Shown here in pieces: positions 59,190 to 64,000 of a DNA stretch of 64,000 nucleotides. Both the position numbers and the translations under genes were made by a program. Position 1 is the stretch's first letter. Every line of letters starts with the position of its first letter. Source of the DNA: Marinobacter sediminum (GTDB lineage: Bacteria > Pseudomonadota > Gammaproteobacteria > Pseudomonadales > Oleiphilaceae); the NCBI RefSeq assembly GCF_023657445.1, contig NZ_JAGTWY010000001.1:3658001-3722000 (forward strand). Reading direction: 5' to 3'. A model generated the notes under the pieces. It worked only from the letters and a program-made list of their open reading frames with translations. It searched no databases and was not told where the DNA came from.

Positions 59190-61139
59190 ATGTTAACGAT
59201 AACCGATCTCAGTTTACAACGGGGTGGCGTCTGGTTGCTAGAATCCGTCAACCTGACCGTCCAGCCGGGCCAGCGAGTTGCCATTGTCGGAGCTAATGGC
59301 GCCGGTAAATCGAGCCTGTTTCAGCTTTTACTCGGGCAACTGTCACCGGAGCAGGGCAGTATCTCGCTCCCGGGAGGTTGTCGCATTGCCCATATGGCCC
59401 AGGAATTTGAGGCATCCGGGCGAAGTGCGAGGGATTTCGTGCTTGATGGCGATATCGATCTCCGTCGTCTCGAGGCTGAACTCGCTGACGCAGAGGGCCG
59501 GGGAGATGATCACGCCCTCGCCCGTATCCACGGCGAACTGGATGTGCACGAGGCCTGGTCGGCGCCGCGTCGGGCAGAGTCCCTGTTGCGCGGTCTTGGG
59601 TTTACCGACGACGATGCGGATCGCCCGGTGTCGGCGTTTTCCGGTGGCTGGCGCATACGCCTGAATCTTGCCCAGGCCCTTATGCGGCCATCGGATCTGC
59701 TGTTGCTGGACGAGCCCACTAACCATTTGGACCTCGACGCATGCCTGTGGCTGGAAAACTGGCTGCGACGCTATTCCGGCACCCTGCTCTTTATTTCCCA
59801 CGACCGGGACTTCATGGATCGGGTTGCGACTCATGTGGTGCACTTTGATCAGCGTAATCTGGACATCTATACCGGCAACTACTCCGCCTTCGAAGGCCAG
59901 CGCAGTGAGCGCCTGGCCCAGCAGCAGGCGGGTTTTGAACGTCAGCAGGCTCGCATAGCCGAAATTCAACGGTTTATCGACCGCTTCAAGGCCAAGGCCA
60001 CAAAAGCCCGGCAGGCACAGAGTCGGGTCAAGTCGTTGGAACGCATGGAGAAAATTGCGCCTGCTCACATTGATTCGCCGTTCAGTTTCGAGTTTCCGTT
60101 AGCAGAGAAGGTTTCCAACCCCTTGCTGTCTATCCGAAACGGGAGCGCCGGTCACGGTGACGTCACCATTCTTGATGGCATTAATATCGCCCTGCTGCCG
60201 GGAAGCCGGGTAGGGCTACTCGGCCCTAATGGCGCTGGCAAATCCACGTTAATGGATGCTCTGCGGGGTGAGGCTACCTTGTTGTCCGGTGAGCGAACCT
60301 GCGGCGAGCATCTGGCTATTGGTTATTTTGCCCAGCATCAGCTGGAGTCGCTTGATCTGGATGCGAGCCCGTTCCTGCATCTTCAACGCCTCGAGCCCAG
60401 GGCCTCGGAACAGCGGGTTCGCAATTTTCTGGGAGGATTCGATTTCCACGGAGATCAGGCTCTGAGCCCCATACGGTCCTTCTCTGGCGGTGAAAAAGCC
60501 AGGGTGGCACTGGCGGTGATTGCCTGGCAGAAGCCAAACCTGCTGTTGTTGGACGAGCCTACCAACCACCTTGATCTGGAAATGCGCCAGGCACTGACCA
60601 TGGCACTGCAGAACTTTGAGGGCGCCATTGTCGTTGTCTCCCACGATCGTCATCTGCTTCGAAACACCGTCGATGAGTTCTGGCTGGTGAATGATGGCCG
60701 GGTTGCTGAATACGAGGGAGATCTCGAAGACTACGAGCGCTGGCTTGCGGACCGTCGCAAGGACGAGACCGAGGCGCCGAAGCGCCAGAGTGAGAGCCGC
60801 CAGGGAGGCGGTGATTCCGATGCAGAGGTTGCCGTCGGTGAGAGTGCGGATGACCGCAAGTCCCGTAAGCGCGCCGAAGCCGCGCTGCGCCAGAAACTCA
60901 GTCCTTACCGAAAGAAGCAGACGGCTCTGGAGCGGAAAATGGATACCCTCCAGGAAACCCTGAGGGTCCTCGAATCGGACCTCTCCGATCCGACCCTTTA
61001 TGATGCGAGTGGCAAGGCCAGGCTGCAGGAACTGCTTGGTAAACAGGCGGAGGCTAAAGGCCGCCTGGAAGACATGGAGGCCGAGTGGCTGGACGTGAGC
61101 GAGACCGTGGAATCCATGGAGGCTGAACTGGCTGGGTAA
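59190..61139 (+). CDS. ABC-F family ATPase (YheS type)
   Basis: Cytoplasmic ribosome-associated ATPase of 649 residues with tandem ABC domains. First domain: GANGAGKSSLFQLLL, FSGGWRIRLNLAQALM, LLLLDEPTNHLDLDA. Second: GPNGAGKSTLMDALRG, FSGGEKARVALAVIAW, LLLLDEPTNHLDLEM. The linker (about 230-310) is helical with FIDRFKAKATKARQAQSRVK, as in ABC-F interdomain arms. A C-terminal coiled-coil follows a charged linker. Length and order match YheS rather than Uup or EttA. Start is ATG 59190, 46 bases from the divergent gene. Confidence 0.94.
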   Translation: MLTITDLSLQRGGVWLLESVNLTVQPGQRVAIVGANGAGKSSLFQLLLGQLSPEQGSISLPGGCRIAHMAQEFEASGRSARDFVLDGDIDLRRLEAELADAEGRGDDHALARIHGELDVHEAWSAPRRAESLLRGLGFTDDDADRPVSAFSGGWRIRLNLAQALMRPSDLLLLDEPTNHLDLDACLWLENWLRRYSGTLLFISHDRDFMDRVATHVVHFDQRNLDIYTGNYSAFEGQRSERLAQQQAGFERQQARIAEIQRFIDRFKAKATKARQAQSRVKSLERMEKIAPAHIDSPFSFEFPLAEKVSNPLLSIRNGSAGHGDVTILDGINIALLPGSRVGLLGPNGAGKSTLMDALRGEATLLSGERTCGEHLAIGYFAQHQLESLDLDASPFLHLQRLEPRASEQRVRNFLGGFDFHGDQALSPIRSFSGGEKARVALAVIAWQKPNLLLLDEPTNHLDLEMRQALTMALQNFEGAIVVVSHDRHLLRNTVDEFWLVNDGRVAEYEGDLEDYERWLADRRKDETEAPKRQSESRQGGGDSDAEVAVGESADDRKSRKRAEAALRQKLSPYRKKQTALERKMDTLQETLRVLESDLSDPTLYDASGKARLQELLGKQAEAKGRLEDMEAEWLDVSETVESMEAELAG

Positions 61140-61145
61140 AGCCGG

Positions 61146-62672
61146 TCAGGCGCCGGCGATTTCCAGTTCAAAATCCTGTTTGGCAAGGTAGTCCCGCTCG
61201 TTCTCCAGATCAGCCAGCGTCAGAGGGCGGTCATCAAGCCAGCCGTCCGCGAATTCCACCACCAGCTTCTTGTCGTGGGCATGAAGGGTTACGTCCGGTG
61301 GCGATTCCATGTTGCGCGGATGCTGGATGAGAACCGCAAGTCTCAGCAGGACGCAGAGATAGCGAAGCCGTGTTTTGTCATCCGGGTCCACACCCTCAAA
61401 GATTGCCTGCGAGAACTTGCGCCGATGGCCCCGTACCAGGGTAGCCAGGTCCCGCTGAAATTGCTGGCTGAAGCCAGGCAGGTCGGAATAACGCAGCAAA
61501 TAGGCGCCATGCTTGTGATACTGGCTATGGGAAATAGTCAGGCCAATCTCGTGAAGGCGGCAGGCCCAGCGCAGGACTTCCTCGTCACTGGCGGTTTGCA
61601 GCCCCCAGGCGTCCGCTACCTGTTGCCAGGCGGCTACAGCGGTGGCTTCTACGGCTGCTCCGTGATTCTGATCGACATGATAGCGTTCCTGCAGGGCGGA
61701 AATGGTCCGCTCGCGTACGTCTTCGTGCTGGATTCTGCCGGCGATGTCGTAGAGCAGGCCCTCGCGCAGGGCACCATCGGCAAAATCCATTTCCTCAATG
61801 CCCAGGGACTGAAACGCTCCCATCAGAATGGCGAAACCGGCCGGGAAAATACTCTGGCGGTCAGAGCGCACGCCCAGCTCTCCAAGTTTGTCGGTCTTGC
61901 CCATATCGACCAGCCGCTTACGCAGCTCCTGCATGCCCGCGAGGTTGATGGTGCCATCGGTAATCTTCAGGCTCACCAGAACATTGGCAATGGCCTTGAT
62001 CGAGCCGGACGAGCCCACCGCGCTCTGCCAACCCACTGACCGATAATGCCGCCGGATGTTCAGGAGCTCCTGCTCCGCGTGGGTGATCGCCTTATCCAGC
62101 TGTCGACGGGTAATCTTGCCGTCGGGGAAGTAGCGGTTGCGAAACGACACGCAGCCCATGTGCAGGCTTTCCAGAACCTGGGGTTCAAAGCGCTGGCCAA
62201 TAATGAACTCCGTGCTGCCGCCACCGATATCAATGACAAGACGACGACCGATATCGTCAGACAGCGTATGGGAAACCCCGAGATAGATCAGGCGAGCTTC
62301 CTCCCGGCCGGCGATGATCTCTACCGGATAACCCAGGACCTCTTCGGCTCGGGCTATGAACTCAGAGGCATTGCGGGCGACTCTTAGCGCGTTGGTACCG
62401 ACAATCTGGACCGATTCCGGGGGCATGCCGTTGAGGCGCTGCGCAAATTTTCTCAGACAGGCCAGGGCCCGTTCCTGCGCTTCCTCAGTCAGCCGGTTGA
62501 ATTGATCCAGCCCAGCGCCAAGTTGAACTTTCTCACCCATCTTCTCGAGGGTGCGGATTTCTCCGTGGACCAGTCGGGCAACCACCATATGGAAACTGTT
62601 GGAGCCGATGTCGATGGCTGCCAGGGCTTCCGATGAAGATGCAGCGTTTTCGGCGGTGGATGCGGCCGTCAC
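61146..62672 (-). CDS. ppx: Exopolyphosphatase (Ppx/GppA family)
   Basis: Phosphatase of 508 residues hydrolysing polyphosphate or pppGpp. ALAAIDIGSNSFHMVVARLV and RRLVIDIGGGSTEFIIGQ are the ASKHA-type phosphate-binding loops; PAGFAILMGAFQSLGIEEMD follows, and the C-terminal half has an HD-like domain with CRLHEIGLTISHSQYHKHGA. The GTG at 62672 is chosen because a sigma70-like promoter lies directly upstream inside the longer reading frame (frame open to 62762) and the resulting length agrees with E. coli Ppx (513). Confidence 0.92.
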   Translation of the reverse strand: MTAASTAENAASSSEALAAIDIGSNSFHMVVARLVHGEIRTLEKMGEKVQLGAGLDQFNRLTEEAQERALACLRKFAQRLNGMPPESVQIVGTNALRVARNASEFIARAEEVLGYPVEIIAGREEARLIYLGVSHTLSDDIGRRLVIDIGGGSTEFIIGQRFEPQVLESLHMGCVSFRNRYFPDGKITRRQLDKAITHAEQELLNIRRHYRSVGWQSAVGSSGSIKAIANVLVSLKITDGTINLAGMQELRKRLVDMGKTDKLGELGVRSDRQSIFPAGFAILMGAFQSLGIEEMDFADGALREGLLYDIAGRIQHEDVRERTISALQERYHVDQNHGAAVEATAVAAWQQVADAWGLQTASDEEVLRWACRLHEIGLTISHSQYHKHGAYLLRYSDLPGFSQQFQRDLATLVRGHRRKFSQAIFEGVDPDDKTRLRYLCVLLRLAVLIQHPRNMESPPDVTLHAHDKKLVVEFADGWLDDRPLTLADLENERDYLAKQDFELEIAGA

Positions 62673-62708
62673 GTTGGTCGAAATCCTTTTGATATGAATC
62701 TGCGGGCT

Positions 62709-62738
62709 ACTATAAGCGAAATTCCTCGGGCCTGTCAG
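62709..62738 (-). promoter_or_regulatory. Sigma70-like promoter for ppx
   Basis: Reverse strand: CTGACA (62738-62733), 18-base spacer, TATAGT (62714-62709). Transcription would begin about 30 bases before the GTG at 62672, which excludes the longer GTG start at 62762. Confidence 0.6.
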
Positions 62739-62965
62739 TAACGGACAGCTTTCGTCTTTCACCGAAGCCTGGCTGTCAGGATTTCTACAGATAGATCTAC
62801 TGCTTCACATCCGGCTGATCAATCGCGTAAAGTATTACGTATCGTGATGAGGGCGAAGGCGTGCTTTTGAACAATGGCACATCTTCAGCGACAGTCAACA
62901 GCGCCCCGGCAGTAATCCGAAAAACATGCTGGCACGACGCGGGGCGCGTGAATCAGGAAAAAGTA

Positions 62966-63292
<327 letters not shown>

Positions 63293-63305
63293 TTGCCTTC
63301 CGGAC

Positions 63306-63348
63306 ATAAAAAACCGCCCCTGAGCGAAAGCTCACGGGCGGTTTTTTA
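63306..63348. terminator. Rho-independent terminator after trxA
   Basis: AAAAAACCGCCC and GGGCGGTTTTTT with an inner TGAGC-gaaa-GCTCA stem; long, perfect and usable in both directions. Confidence 0.92.
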
Positions 63349-63353
63349 TGGTT

Positions 63354-63428
63354 ATGAAAGCGTCCTCTGGCCTGCCAAAAGTGGCAGGGCTGCTCCTGGC
63401 TGGTGGTGAAGGCCGCAGGCTGGGCAGA
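63354..63428 (+). pseudogene. Possible 5' fragment of a MobA-like nucleotidyltransferase gene
   Basis: About 25 codons reading MKASSGLPKVAGLLLAGGEG followed by RRLGR, the start of a MobA/NTP_transf_3 protein (LAGGxGxRxGR motif). The frame continues to 63530 but downstream it is the antisense of moaE, so homology stops at about 63428. It lies next to moaE, in keeping with a deleted molybdenum-cofactor gene; chance similarity cannot be excluded. An intact mobA exists at 27079-27666. Confidence 0.35.
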
Positions 63429-63434
63429 ACCGAC

Positions 63435-63881
63435 TTATTCCCAGTTCTTGCTTCGAGCCACATCAGATGCTTTCTGCTCCACCCAATGCTCTCCGGATTC
63501 GGTCAGTTCCTTCTTCCAGAACGGCGCTGATGTTTTTAAAGCGTCCATAATGTACTGACAAGCGGCAAACGCATCGCCCCGGTGGGCACTGCAAATGCCC
63601 ACAAAGACAATCTGGTCCTGCAGACCCAGCCGGCCAACGCGGTGAATCACCCGCGCCTTGCGAACGTCCCAGCGATTCGATGCCTCGTCAATCAATTCGC
63701 CGATTACCTGTTCGGTCATGCCCGGGTAGTGTTCAAGGTAAAGCCCGGTGACCCCCTTCATATCACCGCTTTCCCTGACAAGTCCGGAAAATATGGCAAT
63801 AGCCCCTGTTCCTGCGCCGCTGTCCCTCAGCGCCGCATATTCAACAGCAGGATCGAAGTCCTCGGCTTGTATCGAAATCAT
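63435..63881 (-). CDS. moaE: Molybdopterin synthase catalytic subunit MoaE
   Basis: Large subunit of molybdopterin synthase, 148 residues, which with MoaD adds two sulfurs to cyclic pyranopterin monophosphate. TGAIAIFSGLVRESGDMKGV, the LYLEHYPGMTE block, RVIHRVGRLGLQDQIVFVGI and APFWKKE with the catalytic lysine are typical. The ATG at 63881 lies one base after the moaD stop and uses the GGAGG at the moaD end. Confidence 0.94.
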   Translation of the reverse strand: MISIQAEDFDPAVEYAALRDSGAGTGAIAIFSGLVRESGDMKGVTGLYLEHYPGMTEQVIGELIDEASNRWDVRKARVIHRVGRLGLQDQIVFVGICSAHRGDAFAACQYIMDALKTSAPFWKKELTESGEHWVEQKASDVARSKNWE

Positions 63882-63882
63882 T

Positions 63883-64000
63883 TCAGCCTCCGGTAACCGG
63901 GGGGAAGAAAGCCACTTCATCCCCTCCATGAACAGGAGTGGAGGGTTTTGCCATGGCCTGATTCACAGCGATCATGACTGGCTGGCCACCCTGAAGCTGG
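63883..64000 (-). CDS. moaD: Molybdopterin synthase sulfur carrier subunit MoaD (5' end outside window)
   Basis: Last 38 codons of a ubiquitin-like sulfur carrier. The visible C-terminus, VHGGDEVAFFPPVTGG followed by TGA, is the MoaD hallmark: the terminal Gly-Gly is thiocarboxylated and inserted into MoaE. The gene continues beyond the right edge. Directly upstream of moaE in the same transcript. Confidence 0.9.
   Translation of the reverse strand, partial: QLQGGQPVMIAVNQAMAKPSTPVHGGDEVAFFPPVTGG

Noticed and set aside
62673..62762. Longer start for Ppx at 62762
   Set aside because: A sigma70-like promoter sits inside this stretch and the shorter form matches the family length.

Overview
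The window reads as chromosome of a free-living, respiring marine-type gammaproteobacterium. Rsd/AlgQ, RMF, Bfr/Bfd, cytochrome c5, YheS, Tex, Rep, a proteobacterial GshA, OMPLA and a Fur-box/sigma70 architecture all fit. Gene content and style suggest a Marinobacter-like member of the Alteromonadales/Oceanospirillales area; that placement is inference, as no rRNA is present. Coding density is high except at about 12.6-13.75 kb, which holds gene debris. There is no CRISPR array, prophage or intact insertion sequence. One tRNA gene, Arg(CCG), is present.

Layout. 0-8.3 kb: the end of eutC, a reverse enoyl-CoA hydratase/isomerase, then a forward six-gene operon with a complete LivGHMKF-type (HAAT) ABC importer and an AMP-forming acyl-CoA synthetase, probably for uptake and CoA-activation of a carboxylic acid. 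8.3-13.7 kb: small accessory genes, including a lipoprotein with a dead-looking zinc-protease site, a TetR-thioesterase-YdcZ unit with two tandem operator-like sites, an SDR, and remnants of a TRAP transporter and of an unknown gene. 13.7-31 kb: a large molybdenum/tungsten formate dehydrogenase (FDH) island. A nine-gene reverse operon (DUF3305, DUF3306, TorD-like chaperone, Tat mini-protein, fdhA, fdhB, fdhC, a 42-residue membrane protein, a TusA-like protein) is divergent from a four-gene forward operon (a 659-residue polyferredoxin, an Mrp/ApbC ATPase, a biotin/lipoate-ligase-fold protein, a DUF6505-like protein). The forward operon runs stop-to-stop into moeA-mobB-mobA-fdhD, followed by a tungstate-type ABC importer (tupB-tupC-tupA order) and its divergent HTH/PBP-like regulator. 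Metal import, cofactor assembly, sulfur transfer, chaperoning and the enzyme are thus encoded side by side; further Moco genes (moaE, moaD) lie at the right edge.

32-45 kb: a glutaredoxin-like protein, tRNA-Arg, yaeQ, a CidA/LrgA-LrgB pair, a complete dipeptide/oligopeptide ABC operon (SBP, two permeases, two ATPases) followed by a LysR regulator and PepQ prolidase, then Fur-controlled bfd, bfr and a phosphomannomutase/phosphoglucomutase. 45-64 kb: a long inverted intergenic repeat, OMPLA, cytochrome c5, Rep helicase, a GGDEF/EAL protein, Tex, GshA, RMF, a FliL-like protein, DsbB, Rsd, an FKBP lipoprotein, small conserved proteins, YheS, Ppx, thioredoxin, a possible mobA-like fragment, and moaE/moaD.

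The most notable content is the FDH island. Several of its conserved companions (DUF3305, DUF3306, DUF6505-like, the ligase-fold protein apparently without its catalytic lysine, the four-cluster polyferredoxin and the 42-residue overlapping protein) have no established function and look like a dedicated maturation or electron-transfer module.
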